This document shows, piece by piece, positions 1-5,409 of a stretch of 13,732 nucleotides of DNA. This stretch comes from Candidatus Nomurabacteria bacterium CG_4_10_14_0_2_um_filter_30_12. GTDB lineage: Bacteria; Patescibacteriota; Minisyncoccia; Phycocordibacterales; UBA9973. The DNA is taken from assembly GCA_002792755.1 (NCBI GenBank), contig PFOY01000002.1:1-13732 (forward strand), read 5' to 3'. Position numbers and translations under genes: made by a program. Numbering within the stretch: the stretch's first letter is position 1; every line of letters begins with the position of its first letter. The notes below the pieces were generated by a model, which searched no databases, was not told the origin of the DNA, and was given only the letters and a program-made list of their open reading frames with translations.

Positions 1-1291
1 AAAAGATGATATTGAGAGACAAAAGCCTGTCAGAGAGGCAAGAGAGTATTGGAAGACATTAGGTCCTGGGCTCACTACTGGTGCAGCAGACGATGATCCA
101 TCTGGTATTGCTACTTATTCACAAATGGGTGCTTCTCGTGGTTTTAGCTTGATTTGGCTTTCTCTTTTTTCTTTTCCTTTAATGGGTGTAATACAAGAGA
201 TGTGTGCTCGCATAGGACTCACGACTGGTGTGGGGCTCGCTACTAATATAAAAAGACATTTTTCAAAAAAAATGTTGTATTTTTCTACAGTACTTCTTCT
301 TTTTGCAAATGTTTTTAATATAGGAGCGGATTTAGGAGCTATGGCGAAAGGTGTTCAACTTATTTTTCCTGGGATTGGTTTTACTTTTTTAGTCTTAGGT
401 TTTGCTATTTTAAGTCTTTTTCTCCAGATCTTTATTCCTTACAAGAAATATTCAAAATATTTAAAATATTTGGCTTTAGTTCTTTTTGCCTATATATTTT
501 CAGCATTTTCAGTTGCAATTAATTGGGGAGATGTGCTTAAACACTTAGTTATTCCAACTTTTTCCTTTTCAAGAAATGAAATAATTTTAATTTGTGCTGC
601 ATTTGGTACTACTATTTCACCTTACTTATTTTTTTGGCAAACTTCACAAGAAGTGGAAGAACAAATATTAAAAGGAGAGAAAACAGAAGAAATACGACGT
701 ACTTTAAATATGAAAGAAGATATCCATAAGATGAGGATAGATGTTTGGTCAGGTATGTTTTTATCTAATCTTATTATGTTTTTTATAATTGCAACTTGTG
801 CAGCAACTTTATTTGGAAGTGGTATTCTAAATATAGAAACATCGGCTGATGCAGCTTTAGCATTAAAACCTTTTGCAGGGAATTTTGCTTTTACTTTATT
901 TGCAATTGGAATTGTAGGTGTGGGACTTTTGGCAATTCCGATACTTGCAGGGTCAGCTTCTTATGCATTATCTGAAGCATTTAATTGGAGAACAGGTCTT
1001 TACAGGAAGCTTAAACAGGCGACTTCTTTTTATGGAGTAATAATAATAGCAATGATTTTGGGGATAATTTTAAATTTTATTGGGCTTGATCCTATAAAGA
1101 CCCTTATTTATTCAGCTATTTTTAACGGTATCATTTCGCCTATGATTTTGTATTTTATTGTGAAAATAAGCGGAAGTGAGAAAATAATGGGTGATCTTAA
1201 GAATAAAAGATTAGCTAATATTATTGGTTGGTTTACGGTAGGACTCTTATGTATTGTGAGTATTGGTACAATAATTTTTCTTTTTATATAA
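1..1291 (+). CDS. NRAMP-family metal ion transporter, 5' partial
   Basis: The frame is open from base 2 to the stop at 1289-1291 (429 visible residues), so the gene begins before the window; the ATG at 125 is internal because the family signature lies upstream of it. The protein is a multi-pass inner-membrane transporter of the NRAMP/MntH superfamily. The TM1 region reads GAADDDPSGIATYSQMGA (bases about 80-130) and the TM6 region reads GTTISPYLFFWQ (605-640). Canonical Mn/Fe transporters have DPGN in TM1 and MPH in TM6; here these are DPSG and SPY, so the metal-coordinating Asp is kept while the Asn and the thioether Met are missing. The fold assignment is firm, the transported ion is unknown, and Mn2+ specificity should not be assumed. 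The stop lies 6 bases from the presumed ancestral murB start, which suggests the two were once an operon. Confidence 0.88.
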   Translation, partial: KDDIERQKPVREAREYWKTLGPGLTTGAADDDPSGIATYSQMGASRGFSLIWLSLFSFPLMGVIQEMCARIGLTTGVGLATNIKRHFSKKMLYFSTVLLLFANVFNIGADLGAMAKGVQLIFPGIGFTFLVLGFAILSLFLQIFIPYKKYSKYLKYLALVLFAYIFSAFSVAINWGDVLKHLVIPTFSFSRNEIILICAAFGTTISPYLFFWQTSQEVEEQILKGEKTEEIRRTLNMKEDIHKMRIDVWSGMFLSNLIMFFIIATCAATLFGSGILNIETSADAALALKPFAGNFAFTLFAIGIVGVGLLAIPILAGSASYALSEAFNWRTGLYRKLKQATSFYGVIIIAMILGIILNFIGLDPIKTLIYSAIFNGIISPMILYFIVKISGSEKIMGDLKNKRLANIIGWFTVGLLCIVSIGTIIFLFI

Positions 1292-1305
1292 TTTTTTATG
1301 ATAAA

Positions 1306-1370
1306 TCCCGTTAGAAGTTTACTAGCGATAATAATATGGTATAAATAATTTATGAAGACTTCTAATGGGA
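1306..1370. mobile_element. MITE-like inverted-repeat element E1, inside the murB start region
   Basis: The left arm 1305-1320 (ATCCCGTTAGAAGTTT) pairs with the right arm 1356-1371 (AGACTTCTAATGGGAT) over 16 positions, two of them G-U, around a 35-base centre. The element is flanked by the direct repeat ATAAA at 1301-1305 and 1370-1374 (four bases, TAAA, if the ends are TCCCG...GGGA). Removing the element and one repeat copy joins an ATG at 1298 in frame to murB (ATG ATA AAA ATT ATT GAA), which strongly supports a real insertion. The centre carries a -10-like TATAAA (1340-1345) and the ATG (1352) now used by murB. The element is too small to encode a transposase, so it would be non-autonomous. 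The mobile interpretation is inference; the repeats and the restored frame are directly visible. Confidence 0.72.
1340..1345 (+). promoter_or_regulatory. Possible -10 box inside element E1
   Basis: TATAAA lies 6 bases before the murB ATG at 1352, so a transcript starting the usual distance downstream would be nearly leaderless. The -35 position (about 1317-1322) is only a weak match. The octamer TATAAATA at 1340-1347 also occurs inside E2 (2505-2512) and E3 (4200-4207), but such AT-rich octamers can recur by chance here. Confidence 0.35.
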
Positions 1371-2404
1371 TAAAAATTATTGAAAACTATGATTTAGTTA
1401 AATTAAATACTTTTGGAGTTTTTGCTAATGCTCAATTTTTTATTGAGATAAATAATGAAGACGACTTAAAAGAACTTTTTTCATGTCCTGAGTTTAAAGA
1501 TAATAAAAAATTATTTTTAGGTGGTGGAAGTAATGTGTTATTTACAAAAGATTTTAATGGTATTGTCATTTTAAATAAATTGAAAGGAATTGAAATTTTG
1601 GATGAAAATTTGGATTATGTTTTTATAAAATCTATGGGTGGAGAAAAATGGCATGATTTAGTTAGTTTTACTGTTGATCGTGGATATTGGGGTATTGAAA
1701 ATCTGTCGTTAATACCAGGGACAGTTGGTGCTGCTCCTGTGCAAAATATCGGAGCATATGGTGTAGAGATAAAAGATATTTTAGAAAATATTGAAACTTA
1801 TGATATAGAAAAAGGTGAGAAGAAAGTTTTTAAAAAAGAAGAGTGTGAGTTTGGCTATCGTGATAGTATATTTAAAAATAAATTAAAAAATAAATATTTT
1901 ATTTTTGCTGTTACATTAAAATTAAATAAAAAAGTAAACCCTAATGTATCTTACAAGGTTTTACAAGAATATTTGGAAAAAAATAAAATTGAAGTAAAAA
2001 GTTCTAAAGATATAAGTGATGTTGTAGTAGCTATTCGTAAAAGTAAATTACCAGACCCAGTATTGATAGGGAATGCTGGAAGTTTTTTTAAAAATGTTTA
2101 TGTTAATAAACAAACATTTGAAAAACTAATATTAAAATATCCAGATCTATCTTTTTTTGAAGAAGATGGAATGATTAAAATTCCAGCTGGTTGGTTGATA
2201 GAAAAATGTGGTCCCATAGAAAATGGAGTAAGTTGGAAAGGTTATAGGAAGGGGAATGTCGGTGTGCATAAACGTCAAGCTTTAGTAATAGTGAATTATG
2301 GTGGAGCTACAGGAGAAGAAATAAAAAATTTTTCTGAAGAAATAATAAATTCAGTTTATTATAAATTTGGACTGAAACTTGAGAGAGAAGTCAATTTGAT
2401 TTAG
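1352..2404 (+). CDS. murB: UDP-N-acetylenolpyruvoylglucosamine reductase (type I MurB)
   Basis: Cytoplasmic FAD enzyme that reduces UDP-GlcNAc-enolpyruvate to UDP-MurNAc with NADPH, the second committed step of peptidoglycan synthesis. At 350 residues it matches the long type I form. The FAD-binding signature GGGSNVLF is at about residues 57-64, and LIPGTVGAAPVQNIGAYG at 120-137. The YRDS motif with catalytic Tyr/Arg is at 169-172, the catalytic Ser in GNAGSFFKN is S244, and the C-terminal catalytic Glu in REVNLI is about E346. The only usable start is ATG 1352, which lies inside inverted-repeat element E1, so the first six residues (MKTSNG) are element-derived; family similarity begins near residue 7. 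There is no Shine-Dalgarno site. Peptidoglycan synthesis in this organism is implied. Confidence 0.96.
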   Translation: MKTSNGIKIIENYDLVKLNTFGVFANAQFFIEINNEDDLKELFSCPEFKDNKKLFLGGGSNVLFTKDFNGIVILNKLKGIEILDENLDYVFIKSMGGEKWHDLVSFTVDRGYWGIENLSLIPGTVGAAPVQNIGAYGVEIKDILENIETYDIEKGEKKVFKKEECEFGYRDSIFKNKLKNKYFIFAVTLKLNKKVNPNVSYKVLQEYLEKNKIEVKSSKDISDVVVAIRKSKLPDPVLIGNAGSFFKNVYVNKQTFEKLILKYPDLSFFEEDGMIKIPAGWLIEKCGPIENGVSWKGYRKGNVGVHKRQALVIVNYGGATGEEIKNFSEEIINSVYYKFGLKLEREVNLI

Positions 2405-2423
2405 GCAAAATCTAGTGTATAAT
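2396..2423 (+). promoter_or_regulatory. Sigma-70-type promoter for the fkb-type gene
   Basis: TTGATT (2396-2401) and TATAAT (2418-2423) are separated by 16 bases and overlap the murB stop codon. The expected transcription start near 2430 lies just before the old ATG at 2436. Element E2 now separates this promoter from the present start codon at 2544 and so lengthens the leader by about 108 bases. Confidence 0.6.
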
Positions 2424-2440
2424 TAACATACTTATATGAA

Positions 2441-2544
2441 TCCCGTTAGAAATTTGTAAAACGGGGGAAAATTATTAAGTTAACTATAGTCATCTATTTT
2501 TATATATAAATATTATGTACGAGTAGTGTGATTTCTAAACGGGA
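2441..2544. mobile_element. MITE-like inverted-repeat element E2, at the fkb-type gene start codon
   Basis: The left arm TCCCGTTAGAAAT (2441-2453) pairs with ATTTCTAAACGGGA (2531-2544), with one bulged A. The left end is nearly identical to E1 (14 of the first 15 bases). The direct repeat ATGAA flanks it at 2436-2440 and 2544-2548. Removing the element and one repeat gives ATG AAA GAA TTT AAA ATG, exactly the present N-terminus, so the insertion split the start codon region and its last base rebuilt the ATG. The centre has no coding capacity. AACGGG at 2460-2465 could pair with CCCGTT of the left arm as an alternative short hairpin. Confidence 0.72.
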
Positions 2545-3035
2545 TGAAAGAATTTAAAATGAATATTATTGTATCTTTTATAATTTTTTTAGCGGTTATT
2601 ATAATTTTAGTTTTTGTTACTATTAATAATAAGGAAGAGTTTTTGGCTTCACAAAATTTGAAAACAGAGCAACAAAATATGCAAAATATAAAACAAAATG
2701 AGGGAGTAAAAATTATGATTATTAAAGAAGGTAGTGGTGATGTCGTTAAGATAGGTGATTTTGTTGTTATGAATTATACAGGAAAACTTACAGACGGTTC
2801 TGTTTTTGATTCAAATATTGATCAAAAGTTTGGTCATGTAGTGCCACTTGAATTTATAGTAGGAGGAGGGCGTGTTATTGAAGGTTGGGATATTGGAATA
2901 GTTGGAATGAAAGTAGGTGAAAAGAGAATGTTGGAAATTGCTCCAGAATTTGCTTATGGTGAAAATAAAGTAGGTCCAATACCTTCAAATTCTACACTTA
3001 CTTTTGAAGTTGAGCTTTTAGAAATTAAAAAATAA
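2544..3035 (+). CDS. Membrane-anchored FKBP-type peptidyl-prolyl cis-trans isomerase
   Basis: 163 residues. An N-terminal hydrophobic helix (about residues 7-27) is followed by a Gln/Asn/Lys-rich linker and one complete FKBP domain (about 54-163). Domain landmarks are the stretch from VVMNYTGKL to VFDS, the binding-pocket region FIVGGGRVIEGWDIGIVGMK, and the ending PEFAYGENKVGPIPSNSTLTFEVELLEI. These cover the usual aromatic pocket residues Y, F, V, I, W, Y and F. It should isomerise Xaa-Pro bonds outside the cytoplasmic membrane and act as a folding factor for exported proteins. The start is ATG 2544; a second in-frame ATG at 2559 is possible. No Shine-Dalgarno site is seen: the preceding GGG is the end of element E2. 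The next gene also encodes a membrane-anchored extracytoplasmic protein. Confidence 0.93.
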   Translation: MKEFKMNIIVSFIIFLAVIIILVFVTINNKEEFLASQNLKTEQQNMQNIKQNEGVKIMIIKEGSGDVVKIGDFVVMNYTGKLTDGSVFDSNIDQKFGHVVPLEFIVGGGRVIEGWDIGIVGMKVGEKRMLEIAPEFAYGENKVGPIPSNSTLTFEVELLEIKK

Positions 3036-3037
3036 TC

Positions 3038-3056
3038 ACTGAAGGTCACCTTTAGT
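3038..3056. promoter_or_regulatory. 19-base dyad between fkb-type and SIMPL genes
   Basis: ACTGAAGGT-C-ACCTTTAGT is a near-perfect dyad with a central C and a single imperfect position (G41 with T53). It fills most of the 29-base gap. It could be a protein-binding operator or a small RNA hairpin. It lacks a following U-tract on the plus strand, so it is not a typical terminator. Confidence 0.35.
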
Positions 3057-3064
3057 AAAAAAAT

Positions 3065-3871
3065 ATGGAAATATCACAAGAACAAAAAATAAAATTATAT
3101 CGTGTAATAAAAATTGTCCTTATTTCATTTTTGGTTGCCTTCGCTGTTAATATTTTGTTTGAATCTACTTCTTATAGTAAAAGGGGAGATAAACAAGAAA
3201 ATACAATAACATTTTCTGGGCATGGAGAAGTAAATGCTGTTCCAGATATTGCTAATATTTATTTTAATATTAGTAAAGAAGCAAAGACAGTGAAAGAAGC
3301 GCAGGTTCTTGTTGCAGAAATTGAAAAGAAATCTTTAGAATCTTTAAAAACGAATGGAGTTCTAGAGAAAGATATTAAAACAGTAAATGCATCTTTTAGT
3401 CCTAAGTATGAATATAGATATAATACAAAAACAATGATGCCATGTACTCAATATAGTTGTCCACCTAGTCAAGGTAATAATGTTATTGTTGGTTATACAG
3501 CATCTGAAAGTATAACTGTAAAAGTTAGAAATACAGATGATGTAGGAAAAATTATGCAAGGACTTGGTACTTTAGGAGTTTCTGATTTAAGTGGTCCAAA
3601 TTTTTCAATAGATAATGAAGATGGATTAAAGGCAGAAGCAAGAAAGAATGCTATCAATGATGCAAAAGATAAGGCAATAATTCTTGCTAAGGATTTAGGT
3701 ATTCGTCTTGGTAAGATTACGTCTTTTAGCGAATCTGGAAATTATCCTACTCCTATGTATGCTAAGGGTATGATGTTGGATGGTGTCTCTAATGAATCTG
3801 CTCCAGCTTCATTACCTAAAGGAGAAAATACAATAACTTCTGATGTTTCTATTACATATGAGATAAAATAA
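3065..3871 (+). CDS. SIMPL (DUF541) domain protein, membrane anchored
   Basis: 268 residues. A short cytoplasmic N-terminus is followed by one membrane helix (about residues 12-29) and an extracytoplasmic SIMPL/DUF541 domain (about 46-268). Typical landmarks are ITFSGHGEVNAVPDIANIYF at the domain start, a Gly-Tyr-x-Ala-Ser-x-Ser-Ile strand (GYTASESITVKV), and the helix ARKNAINDAKDKAIILAKDLG, followed by LGKITSFSES. The family is widespread in bacterial envelopes with no settled biochemical function (oxidative-stress and porin-like roles have been proposed for relatives). Two cysteines in PCTQYSCPP (about residues 122-128) could form a disulfide. It sits 29 bases behind the FKBP gene and is probably cotranscribed. 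The start ATG follows AAAAAAAT with no Shine-Dalgarno site. Confidence 0.88.
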   Translation: MEISQEQKIKLYRVIKIVLISFLVAFAVNILFESTSYSKRGDKQENTITFSGHGEVNAVPDIANIYFNISKEAKTVKEAQVLVAEIEKKSLESLKTNGVLEKDIKTVNASFSPKYEYRYNTKTMMPCTQYSCPPSQGNNVIVGYTASESITVKVRNTDDVGKIMQGLGTLGVSDLSGPNFSIDNEDGLKAEARKNAINDAKDKAIILAKDLGIRLGKITSFSESGNYPTPMYAKGMMLDGVSNESAPASLPKGENTITSDVSITYEIK

Positions 3872-3878
3872 TTTTTTA

Positions 3879-3906
3879 TTGACTATTTTGAGAAAAAGAG
3901 TATTAT
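3879..3906 (+). promoter_or_regulatory. Sigma-70-type promoter for secE-nusG-rplK
   Basis: TTGACT (3879-3884) and TATTAT (3901-3906) are spaced by 16 bases, just after the SIMPL stop codon. The expected start, around 3912-3914, coincides with the first base of the hairpin at 3913-3930. Confidence 0.55.
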
Positions 3907-3912
3907 TAAAGG

Positions 3913-3935
3913 AGCCCTTGAAAGGGGGCTTTTTT
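3913..3935 (+). terminator. Hairpin plus U-tract between the SIMPL gene and secE
   Basis: AGCCCTT-GAA-AGGGGGCT is followed directly by TTTTT, a classic intrinsic terminator shape, and should end transcripts of the SIMPL operon. Because it begins where the secE promoter would start its RNA, it may also be a 5'-end hairpin of the secE transcript. Confidence 0.75.
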
Positions 3936-3961
3936 AAAAGATTTAAGATATATATAAAAAA

Positions 3962-4147
3962 ATGTCAAAAATTGCTGAATATATAAAAGAAACAAAGGTA
4001 GAGTTAAAACATGTTATTTGGCCATCTAAAAATCAAACTATTTTTTATACAGTTATTGTCGTAGTATTGTCTATTTTGATAGCTTATTTCTTAGGTATTT
4101 TTGATTTTATTTTCTTACAAAGTTTACAAAAGGTAATTTCTTTCTAA
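3962..4147 (+). CDS. secE: Preprotein translocase subunit SecE
   Basis: 61 residues, the short single-helix bacterial form. The cytoplasmic amphipathic region contains the family motif KVELKHVIWPSKNQ (about residues 12-25), and one membrane helix spans about 28-50. SecE clamps SecY in the SecYEG protein-export channel. Next-gene order (secE, nusG, rplK) is the common bacterial arrangement, which supports the call for so short a protein. No tRNA-Trp gene or other RNA gene is visible before it. Confidence 0.95.
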   Translation: MSKIAEYIKETKVELKHVIWPSKNQTIFYTVIVVVLSILIAYFLGIFDFIFLQSLQKVISF

Positions 4148-4155
4148 ATTACTTG

Positions 4156-4265
4156 TCCCGTATTAAATTTTTGGTTAAGTAATATAAAGAATAAGTAAAT
4201 ATAAATAAGGTCGCATAATTATGTTAATAAATTATAAATTATAAATTAAAATTTTAATACTGGGA
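4156..4265. repeat. Inverted repeat E3 filling the secE-nusG gap
   Basis: TCCCGTATTAAA (4156-4167) pairs with TTTAATACTGGGA (4253-4265), with a bulged T. As in E2, the right arm ends at the A of the start codon (nusG, 4265). The outer TCCCG/GGGA matches E1 and E2, but the inner arm sequence differs and the partner arm differs to match, so pairing is retained. No convincing flanking direct repeat is present, so it may be a diverged relative of E1 and E2 or an unrelated leader stem. Confidence 0.5.
4229..4249 (+). repeat. Short tandem repeat, three 7-base units (AAATTAT)
   Basis: Two exact AAATTAT units and one AAATTAA unit lie just before the nusG start, inside E3. A five-unit version (GAATTAC/T) precedes rplK at 4815-4849. 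Confidence 0.6.
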
Positions 4266-4810
4266 TGTCTAAACAAGAAAATGAAGGTTCAAGAAATTGG
4301 TACGCCATACATACTTACGCTGGATATGAAAATGTTGTTCTTCGTAATTTGAAACAGCGTATAGATTCTCTAGCGATGAATGATAAGATATTTAATGTTG
4401 TTGTACCGATAGAAAAGAAGATAAAAATAAAAGCAGGTAAACGAGTAGAAGTTGAAGAGAAGATTTATCCTGGGTATGTTTTGGTTGATATGATCGTTAC
4501 TGATGATTCCTGGTATGTTGTACGTAATACTCCTCGTGTGACGGGTTTCGTTGGTGCCGGAGTCAATCCTGTACCATTAAAAACTGAAGAAGTAGAATAT
4601 CTATTTAAGAAAATGAATACAGGGGTAGCTAAACACAACATAGATATAGCAATAGATGAGACTGTAATGATAGTGGATGGTCCATTTAAAGATCTTGAAG
4701 GGAAAGTAAATGCTGTAGATATGGAACGTGGGAAAATAAAAGTACTTGTCTCGATGTTTGGTCGTGAGACTCCAGTAGAACTTGATTTCTTGCAAGTTAA
4801 GAAGGTTTAG
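4265..4810 (+). CDS. nusG: Transcription termination/antitermination factor NusG
   Basis: 181 residues, the usual bacterial length. The NGN domain begins at NWYAIHTYAGYENVVLRNL (about residues 11-29) and binds the RNA polymerase clamp. It continues through KIYPGYVLVDM and the VRNTPRVTGFVG segment. The C-terminal KOW domain (about 127-181) contains VDGPFKDLEGKVNAVDMERG and contacts Rho or ribosomal protein S10. It supports processive transcription and its coupling to translation. The ATG start is directly preceded by TGGG, the end of inverted repeat E3, and there is no Shine-Dalgarno site at normal spacing. It lies between secE and rplK, as expected. Confidence 0.97.
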   Translation: MSKQENEGSRNWYAIHTYAGYENVVLRNLKQRIDSLAMNDKIFNVVVPIEKKIKIKAGKRVEVEEKIYPGYVLVDMIVTDDSWYVVRNTPRVTGFVGAGVNPVPLKTEEVEYLFKKMNTGVAKHNIDIAIDETVMIVDGPFKDLEGKVNAVDMERGKIKVLVSMFGRETPVELDFLQVKKV

Positions 4811-4814
4811 ATTA

Positions 4815-4849
4815 GAATTACGAATTATGAATTACGAATTATGAATTAA
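4815..4849 (+). repeat. Tandem repeat, five 7-base units (GAATTAC/GAATTAT)
   Basis: Units alternate GAATTAC and GAATTAT, ending GAATTAA, so a 14-base repeat is exact over two copies. The array fills the 43-base gap between nusG and rplK and ends 4 bases before the rplK ATG. It is unstructured and A/T-rich, in the place where a ribosome-binding site would sit. Confidence 0.75.
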
Positions 4850-4853
4850 AAAA

Positions 4854-5279
4854 ATGGCAAAAAAAATAACAAAAAAAATAAAATTACAAATACAGGCAGC
4901 TAAGGCAACACCAGCACCACCTTTAGGGCCAGCACTTGGACAGGCTGGTATAAACATAGGGGATTTTGTAACTAAATTTAATGCTGCTACTTCTAAGATG
5001 GCTGGAGATAAAGTTTCTGTAAATATTACAGTTTATGAAGACAGAAGTTATGATTTTATAATAAAGACTCCGCCTGTCACAGGACTCATTCTTAAGGCAG
5101 CTGGTGTAGAAAAAGGTTCAGGCAAAAATGCTACTACTAAAGTAGGAAAAATAACGAGAGCTCAAGCTTTAGAGATAGCAAATAAAAAGATGTCAGATTT
5201 GAATGCTAAAAATGATGAAGGAGCAATAAATATTGTTGCAGGTAGTGCTCGAAGTATGGGCATTGAAGTAAAAGACTAG
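4854..5279 (+). CDS. rplK: 50S ribosomal protein L11 (uL11)
   Basis: 141 residues, the standard length. The N-terminal domain has the signature APPLGPALGQAGINIGDFV (about residues 21-39), and the C-terminal rRNA-binding domain contains KTPPVTGLILKAAGVEKGSG and ends with SMGIEVKD. L11 binds 23S rRNA at the GTPase-associated centre and forms the stalk base for elongation factors. Translation must start without a Shine-Dalgarno site: the ATG follows an A-tract and a 7-base tandem repeat. rplA (L1), which often follows rplK, is not next; a strong terminator follows instead. From memory, L1 loss has been reported in some Parcubacteria lineages, but the gene could be elsewhere. Confidence 0.97.
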   Translation: MAKKITKKIKLQIQAAKATPAPPLGPALGQAGINIGDFVTKFNAATSKMAGDKVSVNITVYEDRSYDFIIKTPPVTGLILKAAGVEKGSGKNATTKVGKITRAQALEIANKKMSDLNAKNDEGAINIVAGSARSMGIEVKD

Positions 5280-5303
5280 CGTACTAAATAAAAATCAGAT
5301 AAA

Positions 5304-5335
5304 AAAGCCCCGTCGCTCGCGAGCGACGGGGCTTT
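5304..5335. terminator. 32-base perfect GC-rich palindrome, bidirectional terminator
   Basis: The arms AAAGCCCCGTCGCTCG and CGAGCGACGGGGCTTT are exact reverse complements with no spacer. A-rich sequence precedes (from 5301) and CTTTACTTTTT follows. It ends the secE-nusG-rplK transcript. Its base composition (22 of 32 G/C) stands out sharply from the surroundings. Confidence 0.85.
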
Positions 5336-5409
5336 ACTTTTTGGGTGTTTTATGGTAGTTTAAAAGAAAATAAATAATTCTTTGTTAAATTATTAAAGGA
5401 ACAAAAAAA

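Noticed and set aside
4151..4270. Target-site duplication for E3
   Set aside because: Flanks CTTG and TGTC do not match at the position used by E1 and E2; only a shifted three-base TGT is shared.
3362..4795. Open frames on the minus strand at 3362-3559 and 4601-4795
   Set aside because: They lie wholly inside the SIMPL and nusG genes, encode Ile/Tyr/Phe-rich strings with no family features, and have no start signals.
5304..5335. The 32-base palindrome as a replication origin or recombination site
   Set aside because: It sits directly after an operon end with A- and T-rich flanks, which is fully explained by termination; no DnaA-box cluster is nearby.
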